A program made the position numbers and the translations under genes. Source: Bog-159 sp963738375 (GTDB taxonomy: Bacteria > Acidobacteriota > Terriglobia > Bryobacterales > Bryobacteraceae). Taken from it: DNA of 64,000 nucleotides. The DNA is taken from contig CAVTWL010000006.1 of the NCBI GenBank assembly GCA_963738375.1, positions 1,178,001 to 1,242,000 of the forward strand, read 5' to 3'. The notes under the pieces are model-generated. The model saw nothing but the letters and a program-made list of their open reading frames with translations. It was not told where the DNA came from and searched no databases. Positions 37,890 to 47,590 of this stretch are shown here, piece by piece (within the stretch, counting starts at the first letter, position 1; every line of letters starts with the position of its first letter).

Positions 37890-38264
37890 ATGACCAGAAG
37901 AGTACTGTTCGGCGCTTGCGCCGCTGCCACGATGTTCGCCTGCGCTATGTCGGCGGCGGATACCAAGCCGACCACCGTAATTCACGTGATTTCCGTGAAA
38001 TGGAAGGCCGATGCCACCCCGGCGCAGATCGCCGAGGCCATCAAGGGCGCCGAAGCGCTGCCCGCCGAATATCGCGGAATTGTACGGGTTTGGACCAAGC
38101 CCATCAAGAAGCAGCTTCCCGATGGCTACAACCACGTCATCGTGATGGAATTCGCCAGCGAAGACGCCTTGAAAAAGTACGTGGATAGCCCCGCTCAGAA
38201 GAAATGGTACGCCGTCTACATGCCGATCCGCGAAGAAAGCCGCACCAGCGACATCACCAATTGA
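37890..38264 (+). CDS. Secreted Dabb-domain protein
   Basis: A 124-residue protein with a strong ribosome site (GAGGAGAAACG) and a signal peptide (MTRRVLFGACAAATMFACAMSAAD). The rest is a stress-responsive A/B barrel (Dabb) domain: VIHVISVKWKADATPAQIAE, YNHVIVMEFASEDALKKYVD and KKWYAVYMPIREESR. Dabb proteins are dimeric ferredoxin-like folds; the secreted acidobacterial ones have no assigned reaction. It is divergent from the lyase gene and intact. Confidence 0.8.
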   Translation: MTRRVLFGACAAATMFACAMSAADTKPTTVIHVISVKWKADATPAQIAEAIKGAEALPAEYRGIVRVWTKPIKKQLPDGYNHVIVMEFASEDALKKYVDSPAQKKWYAVYMPIREESRTSDITN

Positions 38265-38295
38265 CCGCCGGCCAATCGAATCACTCGGAGATGGA

Positions 38296-39051
38296 ATGAC
38301 GTTTTGTTTAGGGATTACCGTTGAAGAAGGTTTGGTGGGCATTGCCGACACCAGGGTCTTGTCGGGCAGCGAATCGCTGGTAGCGAAGAAAGTGGCCTCC
38401 TATCAGGGGCCGGGCTTTTCGTTCTTTATCATGTCGTCGGGCTTGCGCTCGCTGCGGGATAAAGCGCTGCTGTATTTCGAAGAGACTTACACCAAGCAGA
38501 TCGCCGCGCGCGACCGCCTGTTCAAGATCGTCAACTTGTATGCGGCCGAGGTGCGGCGCCTGGCGCAGGAGGAAGGGCCCTCGCTGCGCGAAGCGGAATT
38601 CAATTTCAATATTTATTCGCTGATCGGCGGCCAGATGTCCTCCGACGCGGCGCACCAGTTGTTTCTGGTCTATCCGGAAGGCAACTGGGTGGAGATCGGG
38701 CCGGACACGCCCTACCAGATTATCGGCAACTCCGGCTTCGGGAAGCCCATCCTGGAGCGATCGCTCACCCACTCCGACCCCATGCTGTACGCCTTTAAGC
38801 TGGGGATTCTGGCTTTCGATGCCACCAGGCTTTGCGCGGCAAACGTGGATTATCCGATCGATATGCTGCTGTACGCGCGCGGCAGCTTCGAGTTGATCGA
38901 ACACCGCTTCGAGCGCAAGGATCTGGCGCAAATTTCAGACTGGTGGCAGGAGCGCATGCGGCGGGCCGTGAACGAGCTGCCATCCGAATGGGTGGAGCGC
39001 GCCTTCTCCAAGGTTGCGCAAGGGCGAGTTCCGGTTCCTGGCGCCGGCTGA
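38296..39051 (+). CDS. Proteasome-type peptidase, Anbu/BPH family
   Basis: A 251-residue Ntn-hydrolase related to proteasome beta subunits and HslV. MTFCLGITVEEGLVGIADTR places Thr2 as the likely nucleophile after Met removal, with the Asp of ADTR and the Lys of AKKVASY as supporting residues, as in Anbu proteins. The gene converges on a transglutaminase and an ATP-grasp/alpha-E gene with 2 bp between ends. This partnership is the known Anbu neighbourhood, proposed to make and process a modified peptide. The substrate is unknown. The frame is intact. Confidence 0.85.
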   Translation: MTFCLGITVEEGLVGIADTRVLSGSESLVAKKVASYQGPGFSFFIMSSGLRSLRDKALLYFEETYTKQIAARDRLFKIVNLYAAEVRRLAQEEGPSLREAEFNFNIYSLIGGQMSSDAAHQLFLVYPEGNWVEIGPDTPYQIIGNSGFGKPILERSLTHSDPMLYAFKLGILAFDATRLCAANVDYPIDMLLYARGSFELIEHRFERKDLAQISDWWQERMRRAVNELPSEWVERAFSKVAQGRVPVPGAG

Positions 39052-39053
39052 TT

Positions 39054-39938
39054 TCAATCGTCCAATTCGAGGGGAATGACGTCGACCGCCACATCCAGGG
39101 TGTGGTGAGCGCCGCCCAGCAGGACGCCATAAATGGGGCTGACGTCGGCGTAATCGCGTCCCCATGCCACGGTAATGTGCCCGTCCGTCGGCACGCAGTT
39201 GTTGGTCGGGTCGAAATCCACCCAACCGATGCCGGGGCACCAGGCGGCGCACCAGGCGTGCGATGCGTCGGCGCCCACCAGGCGGGGCCGTCCGGGCGGC
39301 GGCATGGTTCGCAGGTAGCCGCTCACGTACCGCGCCGGCAGGCCGATCGAGCGCAGGCAGGCAATTTGCAGGTGTGCGAAATCCTGGCACACGCCGCGGC
39401 GCTTCTCGAAAAACGTCTCCACCGGCGTCGCCACTTCCGTGGCTTTCTTGTCGAAGCGGAAATCCTGGTGGATCCGGCGGGTCAGGTCGAAGACGGCTTC
39501 CAGCAGCGGGCGCCCGGCGGGAAACGACTCGCGCGCATAGTCGGCCAGTTGCGCGCTGGCCTTCAAGCGCCGCGTGTCGAACAGGAATTGCCAGGCATCC
39601 AAAACCTCTTCGGTGGTCGCGGCTGCGAGAGCCTCGCGCGCGGATTCCCAGGGCGGGGAAGCGGCCAAATCGGGCCGCGCGAACGGGTCGACTTCCAGCT
39701 TGCTGTTGGCTTCGACCATCAGGACTTCGTGCGCTTCGTGCAGCGTGAAAAATGTGAGCGTGTTGCCGAAATAATCGAAGTGGGCCGAAGTTACCGCCGG
39801 CGCGGGCTGGATGGCGACGAAACTTTCCCAACAGGTTTGGCGCGCCAGGTTGCGCGGCGACAGGCGCACCACGTGGTGAGATACGGAAACCGGGTCTTCG
39901 TAACGATATGTGGTACGGTGCCGGACCTGGTAAATCAA
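39054..39938 (-). CDS. Transglutaminase-like cysteine peptidase family protein
   Basis: A 294-residue protein with a bacterial transglutaminase-like N-terminal domain (IYQVRHRTTYRYEDPVSVSH) and a core with the Cys-His-Asp triad: Cys in RRGVCQDFAHLQIAC, His in ASHAWCAAW and Asp in GWVDFDPTNN. Family members hydrolyse or exchange amide bonds. Its ATG overlaps the stop of the upstream ATP-grasp/alpha-E gene (39935-39938), so the two are coupled. With the facing Anbu gene it forms a conserved functional set. Confidence 0.9.
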   Translation of the reverse strand: MIYQVRHRTTYRYEDPVSVSHHVVRLSPRNLARQTCWESFVAIQPAPAVTSAHFDYFGNTLTFFTLHEAHEVLMVEANSKLEVDPFARPDLAASPPWESAREALAAATTEEVLDAWQFLFDTRRLKASAQLADYARESFPAGRPLLEAVFDLTRRIHQDFRFDKKATEVATPVETFFEKRRGVCQDFAHLQIACLRSIGLPARYVSGYLRTMPPPGRPRLVGADASHAWCAAWCPGIGWVDFDPTNNCVPTDGHITVAWGRDYADVSPIYGVLLGGAHHTLDVAVDVIPLELDD

Positions 39939-42475
39939 CTGGTGCGCTCCATTTCCGCATGGCTGAAATAGACGTGGGTGATGGCGTCGGAAAGCGCCGG
40001 CAGCGCCGCGCCCACCGCCGCCAGAAGTTCATCGAGCGCTTCCCGGAGACCATCGGGCCCCGGTTCGCAAAGCACCCGCACATCGGAGCGAAGCAGCCTG
40101 GCGCTCACCTCCTCCAGCCACTTTTGTCTTGCCACGGGCCAACCTGCGCCTAATGGCATGGCGGCCAGGCTACGGCAATGTCCCAGCAGTTCCTGCAATT
40201 GAAAAGCGAGCGCGCGCGGATTGGTTTCATCGGACATCAACAGATCGAGCACCGGAGCGGCTTGCAGCACCGTGTAGTAGCGCGACCGATAGGTCATCGA
40301 ACTGTCCGCCACTTCCAGCAGCATTTCCAGATTGGTCCAGGCGCCCGGGTCCAGCGGCACAATCATCGAGCGGAAAAGATCGATTAATTGTATGGAACGT
40401 TCCAGCCGCCGTCCCAGGCTCAGAAAATGCCAGCCCGGCCCGCGGGTAATGTTTTCCATCTCGATGCCGCGCAGCGCCGCCAGCGTGCCGATCGACCGGT
40501 CGAGCACGGCCAGCGCTTCGCCGGTAGTGGCGTATCCCCAAGCCGACGTATGGGCCGCGCCGAACTGGTTAATGATGCGCAGCATGTCGCTCGACAGGCT
40601 GCCGCGCACGTGAGCCGCCGCGTGCGCCGCGCGGTTGAAGGTGGCGTTCAGGCTATCGCTGCGCTGTTCTTCAAAAATCAGCGACAGGATTTCCTGTTCC
40701 AAATCGCGCCATTGGTCGAGATGGCCCTGCGGATCGTCTTCGGAAAGCCGCGAGTGCGGCGACGCCAGGCAATCGTACAGCTTCATCAGCGAATCCCACT
40801 CAGCCGTGCCGGAAGCGCCGAATTCGCCGGTAAGGCGAACCAGAATGCACCGCACCACGCGCGCCAGATGTTCGGCGCGTTCCGCATAACGGCCCAGCCA
40901 GAAAAGATGATCGGCGGCGCGGCTGGGTAGCCCGGAGGCGCTGCCGCGATTCAACTCGATGGGCTGATCGGGCGGGTGCAATAGCGTCAGCGCGTCCACC
41001 GGCCCGTCGGAAAGCACCCAGGTATCCTTGCTGCCGCCGCCGCGCTGCATGGACACCACCGGCGTTTCGAGGGTGGGGGAGACGCGCGCCAGTCCTCCAG
41101 GCATTACCATCCACGAGTCGCCCGCCGCCGCCAGATAAACGCGAAGCACCACGCGCCGCGGCTCGAGATTGTTCTTCGACCACACGGGAATCGTGGAGAG
41201 ATCCAAAACCTCCTGCCCGGCAAACTCGTAGGGCCGGGCCTGCATGCGGGCCAGCAGGCGGGCGCGCTCCTCCCCGGCCAGTTCTCCGCCGAACACCGGC
41301 TCCAACCCGTGAGCCGGAAACGCCGGCTTGATCACCAGAAAATCGAGATTGTCGCGAACGTATTGCAGCGGCTTCGGTTGTCCGCACCACCAGGTGGCGA
41401 CCGACGGCAGGCGCAGCGCTTCGCCCAGCAGTTCGCGGCTCAGGTTTGGCAGGAAGGGCATGAACGCGGAAGACTCCACCAGCCCGCTGCCCAAGGCGTT
41501 GGCTACCACCACGTTGCCTTCGCGCACGGCCTCCACCAGCCCGGCCACCCCGAGAAAGGAATCCGAGCGCAGTTCGATAGGGTCGCAGAAACTGTCGTCG
41601 ACGCGCCGCAGAATGACATCGACGGGCTTGAGGCCATCCAGTGTTTTCAGAAAGACGCGGCTGTCCCGAACGGTCAGGTCGCCGCCCTGAACCAGGGTGA
41701 AGCCCAAATAGCGCGCCAGGTAAGAATGTTCGAAATACGTCTCATTGAAGGGCCCCGGCGTCAGCAGCACTACTTGCGGATTGTCGTGGCGCGAAGGCGC
41801 CAGTTGCAACAGGCGATCGCGGAAGCCGCGGAAGAATGCGGCCAGCCGCTCGACTTGAAACTCCCGGAAGAAATCGGGAAAGGTCTCGGCGAGAACGGTG
41901 CGGTTTTCGAGCGCGTAGCCGGCCCCGGAAGGCGCTTGCGTGCGGTCGGAAAGCACCCACCATGTGCCATCGCCGGAGCGCGCCAGATCCACGGCGAGCA
42001 GATGCAGGTAGGGCTTGGGCGGCGTGGGTAATCCATGGCAGGGGCGCCAGAAGCCGGGATTGGCGAATACCAGCGCCGGCGGCAGCAAGCCGCGCCGCAG
42101 AAGATGCTGGGGGCCGTAAAGGTCGGCCAGGATGTGGTTCAACAGATGCGCTCGTTGAATCAGGCCGGCTTCGAGCGCCCTCCATTCGGACGGCGAAATC
42201 ATCAGGGGAATCGAATCGAGGCTCCAGGGCCGGTCCATGCCCAGCGGATCGCCGTAGACATTGTACGTAACGCCGTTTTCGCGGATGCGCTGTCGCGCGG
42301 TTTTCCAGCGGCGCGCCAGCTCATCCGCCCCCAGAGCGGACATCGAGCCGATCAAGCGGTCCCAGTGCGGCCGAAGCACGCCGGGCCTGGCGCACATCTC
42401 GTCATAAACCCCGCCGGTTAAACGATAGCCGGCGCACAGCGCGGGGGCTTCGAGAGTGTCTCCGGTAACGCTCAT
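39935..42475 (-). CDS. Fused circularly permuted ATP-grasp and alpha-E domain protein
   Basis: From the ATG at 42475 the protein has 846 residues. The first ~450 form a circularly permuted type 2 ATP-grasp (GVTYNVYGDPLGMDRPWSLD, LTPGPFNETYFEHSYLARYL, VVANALGSGLVESSAFMPFL, DNLDFLVIKPAFPAHGLEPV). Residues from about 520 are an alpha-E domain, all helical (RAADHLFWLGRYAERAEHLA, ATTGEALAVLDRS, RLERSIQLIDLFRSM). In many genomes these are two genes; here they are one uninterrupted frame. ATP-grasp enzymes form amide bonds, so peptide or polyamide synthesis is inferred. A longer in-frame start at 42616 would overlap the divergent hemerythrin gene. Confidence 0.88.
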   Translation of the reverse strand: MSVTGDTLEAPALCAGYRLTGGVYDEMCARPGVLRPHWDRLIGSMSALGADELARRWKTARQRIRENGVTYNVYGDPLGMDRPWSLDSIPLMISPSEWRALEAGLIQRAHLLNHILADLYGPQHLLRRGLLPPALVFANPGFWRPCHGLPTPPKPYLHLLAVDLARSGDGTWWVLSDRTQAPSGAGYALENRTVLAETFPDFFREFQVERLAAFFRGFRDRLLQLAPSRHDNPQVVLLTPGPFNETYFEHSYLARYLGFTLVQGGDLTVRDSRVFLKTLDGLKPVDVILRRVDDSFCDPIELRSDSFLGVAGLVEAVREGNVVVANALGSGLVESSAFMPFLPNLSRELLGEALRLPSVATWWCGQPKPLQYVRDNLDFLVIKPAFPAHGLEPVFGGELAGEERARLLARMQARPYEFAGQEVLDLSTIPVWSKNNLEPRRVVLRVYLAAAGDSWMVMPGGLARVSPTLETPVVSMQRGGGSKDTWVLSDGPVDALTLLHPPDQPIELNRGSASGLPSRAADHLFWLGRYAERAEHLARVVRCILVRLTGEFGASGTAEWDSLMKLYDCLASPHSRLSEDDPQGHLDQWRDLEQEILSLIFEEQRSDSLNATFNRAAHAAAHVRGSLSSDMLRIINQFGAAHTSAWGYATTGEALAVLDRSIGTLAALRGIEMENITRGPGWHFLSLGRRLERSIQLIDLFRSMIVPLDPGAWTNLEMLLEVADSSMTYRSRYYTVLQAAPVLDLLMSDETNPRALAFQLQELLGHCRSLAAMPLGAGWPVARQKWLEEVSARLLRSDVRVLCEPGPDGLREALDELLAAVGAALPALSDAITHVYFSHAEMERTS

Positions 42476-42572
42476 AAATACTTGGTTAATCAGCAGGATA
42501 GCATTGTTCCGCCGAGCCCATGCTCTGTCTCGCGCTAAAGATTTACCAGGGTTGACCGATGGAACTATTGTT

Positions 42573-42974
42573 ATGTTTGAATGGAAACCCGAATACAGCG
42601 TCCAGATTCCGAGCATCGACGCCCAGCATCAGCGGCTTTTTGCGCTGGCCGAGGAATTGCACGTCGCCATGTCGCAAGGTAAAGCCAAGGCTGTCCTCGA
42701 ACAGTCGCTGGCTACCCTGGTTGACTACACCAGGGCGCACTTCGCCGCCGAGGAACAGCTCATGAATCAATACCATTTTCCGGATGCCGCGGAGCATAAG
42801 GTTGAGCACGAAAAGTTGACCACACAGGTCTTGAACCTTCAAAAGAGATTTCGCGCGGGCGAAAACACCTTAAGTATCAGCCTCATGGTTTTCCTGAAGA
42901 ACTGGCTGGAGAACCATATTGCCGGTTCCGACCAGCAATACAGCAAATTCATACGCGGTAAAGCCGCCGCCTAA
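42573..42974 (+). CDS. Bacteriohemerythrin
   Basis: A 133-residue oxygen-binding four-helix protein with a di-iron site. All seven ligands are in place: His19, His56, Glu60, His75, His79, His115 and Asp120, in the usual pattern (DAQHQRLF, YTRAHFAAEEQLM, HKVEH, NWLENHIAGSDQQY). I chose the ATG at 42573 (MFEWKPEYSVQIPSID); the open frame further upstream is non-conserved and overlaps the divergent gene. It may carry or sense oxygen. It is 97 bp from the ATP-grasp/alpha-E start, so both share one promoter region. Confidence 0.93.
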   Translation: MFEWKPEYSVQIPSIDAQHQRLFALAEELHVAMSQGKAKAVLEQSLATLVDYTRAHFAAEEQLMNQYHFPDAAEHKVEHEKLTTQVLNLQKRFRAGENTLSISLMVFLKNWLENHIAGSDQQYSKFIRGKAAA

Positions 42975-44515
42975 TCTCCCGCACCGCGCATCACCTCCAA
43001 AACCACCCGGTCGCCGGAAAACCCGCGGAAAGCCGTATGGCTGGGCGCAGACTGAAGTAGCTCGGCGAGCGGCTGCCCCGATTTTCCATACACAAAGAAA
43101 TGGGGAGTCGCTCGCGCGAAGCTGAGCGGGTCGGCAAACTGGTAACTCACCTGACAGCCCGCCCGCAGCGCTTCGAGCACCCCTCCCACGGTGTCGCCTG
43201 CTTCCCGCAGGTAAAAGAGCCGGGAACGAACCTCCAACGGAGCATAGTGCGACAAAAATGCGAACTCCAGCCCGTCCGTCACCACGATCGGCGCATCTCC
43301 CGGCGTCTTCCCCCACAACGGGTCATAGGCTCGCAATGGCTGCCCCGGAGTTGTGTTCATGGGCAACTGCGTGTTCGGCTCAGCCAGCGTTTCGCCAACG
43401 CCCGCCAGCCGGTGCCGCACCAAACGCGCAAAATCGCCGCTGATGAGCAGCGCAAAGAATATAGCCAGTGACACTGCCATCCACTTCGCCCGCCCCGCTG
43501 CATATCCGATGGCCAGGCACACGCCCAGCACCGCCGACAATAAGTACCTGCCAATGAACGGCCCATGGATCACGAAGGCCAGCGCCAACCCCGTCGCCGG
43601 CAGGACAAGAAAGCCGAGAGCCAGCGCCACATCTGAGCCCGGAACCAACCCCGTGGCGCCCTCCCGCCGCACCGCCCCATCCACCGCGAATACCGCCACA
43701 CACCCTACCAGCGGCAGCATCGCGGGCCATAGCAGCGTGCTATAAAACGACTGTAGCGAGCCGAGCGACGGAGGAAAGAACTGTCCTCCCACGTGCCGTT
43801 CGAACGAGCGGAAAAGCGGGACATAAAACGCCAGCGCAACCACTGCCGCACCGGCCATCACCGCCCACACCGCCCGATCCATTCGCCGCTTCCGCCAGGC
43901 ACGAAATAGCTCTCCGCACGCGAACGGAAATAACAACGTGATCGCGTAGCAGTGTGTCAGAAACGCCGCCAGCAAACTGGCGCCAAACAGGCCCAGCCAC
44001 GCGCGGCGCAGCGTCCCGTCCGGAAGCCGCTGCCAGGCTAATGCCGCCAATCCCGCCAGCCCCAACACGATACCCGTAGCCCTCGCCTCGTAAGCGTAGA
44101 ATCGCGCGCTCGTCAGCAGCGGCAGTAACATCGCCGCGCATCCCGCCGCCGCGCCCGACCGTTTGGATACCATCGCGAACAAACACAGGCACAAGACCCA
44201 CACGCCGGCGATGGAGGGAAGCCGGGTGGCCACTAATCCTTCGCCAAATACCCCTTCGGCCAGCCTTGTAAGAATGTGAAACAGAGGAGGATTGTAATCG
44301 GCGCCCAGCAGCGCGGCACGATAAGTCGCGCCGATGCTGGGCAGACGGCACAGATATACAGTTACTAACTCATCGAACCAGAAGTATTTTCCGGACGCGC
44401 GCAGGCAAATGTCGGCGAAGTAAAAAACTGAGAAACACAACAGAAGGAAGGTGGTCGCCCGGCGCCGTGCCGGCATCCGCGAAGTCCCGGTCTCCGCGGT
44501 TGTTATAGCCCGCAC
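42971..44515 (-). CDS. Membrane glycosyltransferase, PMT_2/GT39-like
   Basis: A 514-residue protein with about eleven hydrophobic helices. The first periplasmic loop holds KYFWFDELVTVYL and further on ADYNPPLFHILTRL. FDEL and NPPLFH are the acidic catalytic-loop features of PMT_2-type glycosyltransferases that use polyprenyl-phosphate sugars. The C-terminal 140 residues are soluble. It converges on the hemerythrin gene with a 4-bp overlap at the stops. The acceptor is unknown. The frame is intact. Confidence 0.75.
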   Translation of the reverse strand: MRAITTAETGTSRMPARRRATTFLLLCFSVFYFADICLRASGKYFWFDELVTVYLCRLPSIGATYRAALLGADYNPPLFHILTRLAEGVFGEGLVATRLPSIAGVWVLCLCLFAMVSKRSGAAAGCAAMLLPLLTSARFYAYEARATGIVLGLAGLAALAWQRLPDGTLRRAWLGLFGASLLAAFLTHCYAITLLFPFACGELFRAWRKRRMDRAVWAVMAGAAVVALAFYVPLFRSFERHVGGQFFPPSLGSLQSFYSTLLWPAMLPLVGCVAVFAVDGAVRREGATGLVPGSDVALALGFLVLPATGLALAFVIHGPFIGRYLLSAVLGVCLAIGYAAGRAKWMAVSLAIFFALLISGDFARLVRHRLAGVGETLAEPNTQLPMNTTPGQPLRAYDPLWGKTPGDAPIVVTDGLEFAFLSHYAPLEVRSRLFYLREAGDTVGGVLEALRAGCQVSYQFADPLSFARATPHFFVYGKSGQPLAELLQSAPSHTAFRGFSGDRVVLEVMRGAGD

Positions 44516-44540
44516 CCCGAAAATGTCGGCCTCCCTACCG

Positions 44541-45215
44541 TCATACCTTAGTCGCGACGATGAGAAATTGCTTGCCCATAATCCTCCAGGCCAGAGGAAT
44601 CTTCAGATACAGAGAAACCAAAAAGACAGGATAGGCGCGGGTATTGACCATGGTATAAGGGAGAAATCGTCCAATCGCCGACTCCACTTGAAAACCCTGT
44701 ATCTCCAGCACTTCAACCATCGAGCGATCGGTGAGCGCGATATGATGATCCCAGAAATCCCAGTACGCGCCTCCCACATATTTGCCGTTCGGCCCCATGG
44801 CTATAAATTTGCCGCCGGGCCGCAAGCAGCGCTTGGCCTGCTGTAGCGTGTCGGCAATGGCTTGACGCGAAGGCAGGTGCTCCAGGAAATTGCTGGTCAT
44901 GACCACGTCGAGACTCTCGTCTCGCAGGTTCCAAAGATGCGAGCAGTCCTGATGCAGAAACTCGATCCCCGGCGCAAGGTAGTTATGTGCGTTGGGATTG
45001 AGGTCCATCGCATATTTCGTTCCACACTGAATATTATTGATGAACTCGCCGTAGCCGCACCCGAGGTCTAGAACCGTGGACCAGGGTTCAATGTAGCGGC
45101 TGAAGAATTTCTTGGCCAATACCTGCCAGACGGCGTTCCGGTACGAAACGTGGGCGTCGAACCGGCGGCTGTAGATTTCCGCGAGACCGTTTTCAGTTTG
45201 GTGTTCAGCGATCAT
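44541..45215 (-). CDS. Class I SAM-dependent methyltransferase
   Basis: A 224-residue methyltransferase starting at ATG 45215 (MIAEHQTENGLAEIYSRRFD). SAM-binding motif I is VLDLGCGYGEFINNI; the acidic motif II is YAMDLNPNAH; SLDVVMTSNFLEHLPSRQAI is a further block. These are typical of UbiE/Methyltransf_11 enzymes that modify lipids or sugars. It is 25 bp upstream of the glycosyltransferase on the same strand, suggesting a joint role in a surface glycan or glycolipid, which is inference. Confidence 0.85.
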   Translation of the reverse strand: MIAEHQTENGLAEIYSRRFDAHVSYRNAVWQVLAKKFFSRYIEPWSTVLDLGCGYGEFINNIQCGTKYAMDLNPNAHNYLAPGIEFLHQDCSHLWNLRDESLDVVMTSNFLEHLPSRQAIADTLQQAKRCLRPGGKFIAMGPNGKYVGGAYWDFWDHHIALTDRSMVEVLEIQGFQVESAIGRFLPYTMVNTRAYPVFLVSLYLKIPLAWRIMGKQFLIVATKV

Positions 45216-45397
45216 CGAAGACTCCCGGTATCGTATCGATCCAGCGTGCTGGCTATATTCAGGACTTCTCCCCATAAACGGAAAGAATGTAACCTGATTT
45301 GTGGCGGCCCGCCCCCGCGAACTCGCTGCTCGGCCTGCCTAATATAGTGGCACAATGTGACGCGTCTGCCAACTTCGCCGCTACTAAGTTCCCCCGC

Positions 45398-47395
45398 TTA
45401 TGACGTGGGCGGGTCGTATAAACTGGTCATTCGCCAGGCCCGATATGAGACCGTGCCTCCCAGATTGTACACTTGCGTACCCGTGGTCTTGCCGGACGTG
45501 GGCAGAACCTCGATCTCATATCCGAAGGTATTGCCAACGAATCCCGCCATGAACGCATAATTGCCATCGGGAAGTAACTGGGCGCTTCCCAATGCGGAAG
45601 AGTAAACGCCCAAATCGTCGCTCAGGACCGGTGTCACCTGCATGCTCGCTTCGTCGACCGACAACACCATGCCCCGGCTGTTGCAGTCATTGGGAGCGCA
45701 ACTGCTTCCTAACTGGTCAACACGCGTGTTTCCATTGTCGAACAAGTCCAGAAAGCCGTTAGTGTTTTCGATCCCGGCTTCGTGCTGGTGAGAAAACCAG
45801 GGCCATGGATCGCCGGTAATATTGTTGAAGCTGAAGTCGCCTTGGTTGCCCATACGCCAGAGAATATTTCCGGTGCCCGCGCCGTCCTTATAGTCGATGC
45901 GCATTACCCAGTCTTGATGCCGCGCCGAAAAAATCAGATCGCCCTGCGATGCTCCGTCCTGCGGCGCCGGCCAGTAATAAATACTATTGCTGTGTAACCA
46001 GTCGTGGGCCAGGGGCGCGATTCCGCTGCCCAGCAGAAATCCGGGCGGGCAGCCCAGTTGGTTGGGGCTGCACAATTCGTTCAGCACTGCCCCTCGGTTG
46101 ATGTCCAGTTGCGGAGCGCCGCCTGCATGCTCGAATGTGTCAAAGTACCAAACTACCTGCCAGTTACTGTCGAGCACGATAATCATGTTGCCGATAATGT
46201 CGACCGGCAGCCCACTGGTGTCGCCCTGCGTGCCGGCCGGATAGATCTTCTCGGTGTCCGCTAACACGGCGCTGTAACCATTCGGCAGCGTGCGAATGAA
46301 ATCGTGATCGAAATCGTCGAGACATCCCGCGCCCACCGGCGCCGGGCGCGCAATCGCGCTGCAAGGCTGCGCATCCGTCGCTCCCAGCGCCAGTAATTGC
46401 TGCTGGATGACGCCCACGTTGGTTTCCTTCACGATGTTGCCGGGCCAATCGATCTGGCGCAACATCTGGTTAAACTGGGACGAAGAATTCCAGGCGGGAC
46501 CGCTTTCGATCGCCAGAATACCACTCGATATCGGCCGAGTCACTAAGTCTTCGTTCGTTGGCGGATAGTAATACCAGACGATCTGTCCGGCTAAGTTGGT
46601 AACTACCTCCGGATAGTTAGTCGACTGGCCCGGCAGAGTAAGATCTTCTAACAGGTAACGTTCGGCCGTGTCCGCGGTTGCGCCGGGCAGCAGGTTGACG
46701 GTAAAAGTGGGGACCGGGGTCGCGGTTGGAAGCGCCCCCGTCTTGAACGGTACCGGAGTTCCATTCCTGATGCTGCCGCCGGTATTCGTCTGAGTGTAGA
46801 TTTTGAAATTGGAGAGCTGCCGCATCCCGGCAAGCTCGAACGTAATCGTCTTGGAACCGCGGCAGGAAATCCATGCCGTGGTCGACGGCGTGTCGCCGCT
46901 CTGCGGAGCAAAAACAGCCCGCATGGTGCTGCCTTTCGCGCACGGCGGCGCATTCAAAAAAGCCACCAGCGGATTGGCGGAGGGCGCCACCACGGGCGTG
47001 GTTCCGGTGGCCAGGGGATTCACTTGGTAGCTGAAAGTGCTGGAACTTGTTTCTCCGGAAGTGAAATCCTTGGCAACCACTTCGATCTGGTAGGCGCCCT
47101 CAGGCCCCAGCGGCAGCCAGGCGAAGGTCTGAGCTGTCCAAACGCCCGAGCTATAGGTTCCAACATTGAAATCCTTGACTAAGGCCATGCTCCCGCTGGG
47201 CGGCGCTACATTGAACTGGAAGGTTAATGGGCCCGCTTTGCTATCGGTTGCGGTAACCGTCCAATTGATGGTGGCCCCCAGCCCTTGCGGTGGCGCAAGC
47301 GAAGGAGTCATCGATTCGATCTGGACGGTCGCCAGAGCCGGCGTCGCCAGCAATACCAGGAATCCGGCGACGGCGCGCCAATGGCTCACGTACAT
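45398..47395 (-). CDS. Secreted aryl-sulfate sulfotransferase
   Basis: A 665-residue secreted enzyme (signal peptide MYVSHWRAVAGFLVLLATPALA) of the arylsulfotransferase (ASST) family, which moves sulfate between phenolic compounds without PAPS. After an Ig-like N-terminal region of about 250 residues, the six-bladed propeller shows the family blocks PLAHDWLHSNSIYYWPAPQD, IFSARHQDWVMRIDYKDG, GNILWRMGNQGDFSF and FSHQHEAGIENTNG. The His residues in these blocks include the one that carries sulfate in E. coli ASST. The gene is intact and stands alone. Confidence 0.85.
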   Translation of the reverse strand: MYVSHWRAVAGFLVLLATPALATVQIESMTPSLAPPQGLGATINWTVTATDSKAGPLTFQFNVAPPSGSMALVKDFNVGTYSSGVWTAQTFAWLPLGPEGAYQIEVVAKDFTSGETSSSTFSYQVNPLATGTTPVVAPSANPLVAFLNAPPCAKGSTMRAVFAPQSGDTPSTTAWISCRGSKTITFELAGMRQLSNFKIYTQTNTGGSIRNGTPVPFKTGALPTATPVPTFTVNLLPGATADTAERYLLEDLTLPGQSTNYPEVVTNLAGQIVWYYYPPTNEDLVTRPISSGILAIESGPAWNSSSQFNQMLRQIDWPGNIVKETNVGVIQQQLLALGATDAQPCSAIARPAPVGAGCLDDFDHDFIRTLPNGYSAVLADTEKIYPAGTQGDTSGLPVDIIGNMIIVLDSNWQVVWYFDTFEHAGGAPQLDINRGAVLNELCSPNQLGCPPGFLLGSGIAPLAHDWLHSNSIYYWPAPQDGASQGDLIFSARHQDWVMRIDYKDGAGTGNILWRMGNQGDFSFNNITGDPWPWFSHQHEAGIENTNGFLDLFDNGNTRVDQLGSSCAPNDCNSRGMVLSVDEASMQVTPVLSDDLGVYSSALGSAQLLPDGNYAFMAGFVGNTFGYEIEVLPTSGKTTGTQVYNLGGTVSYRAWRMTSLYDPPTS

Positions 47396-47590
47396 GAATA
47401 GTTTTTCTCCTCACTGGCGCACGGTCTGAGGCACGTATCGAGCAGTCCGCAACCATCGTCCCGGTGCTGCGGGTTTGCTCCAGTATACGGTCCCGCCCTT
47501 GGGTGAGTCAATGAGAGTATCCGCGGTGCGTCAGAAATGGCACACTGGCGGAAAAGCGGCGGTAGTCACCCCCTGCAACGGCCGCGCGTT

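Noticed and set aside
38832..39971. Plus-strand open frame of 379 codons
   Set aside because: Antisense to the transglutaminase gene and overlapping the end of the Anbu gene in another frame; no domain seen.
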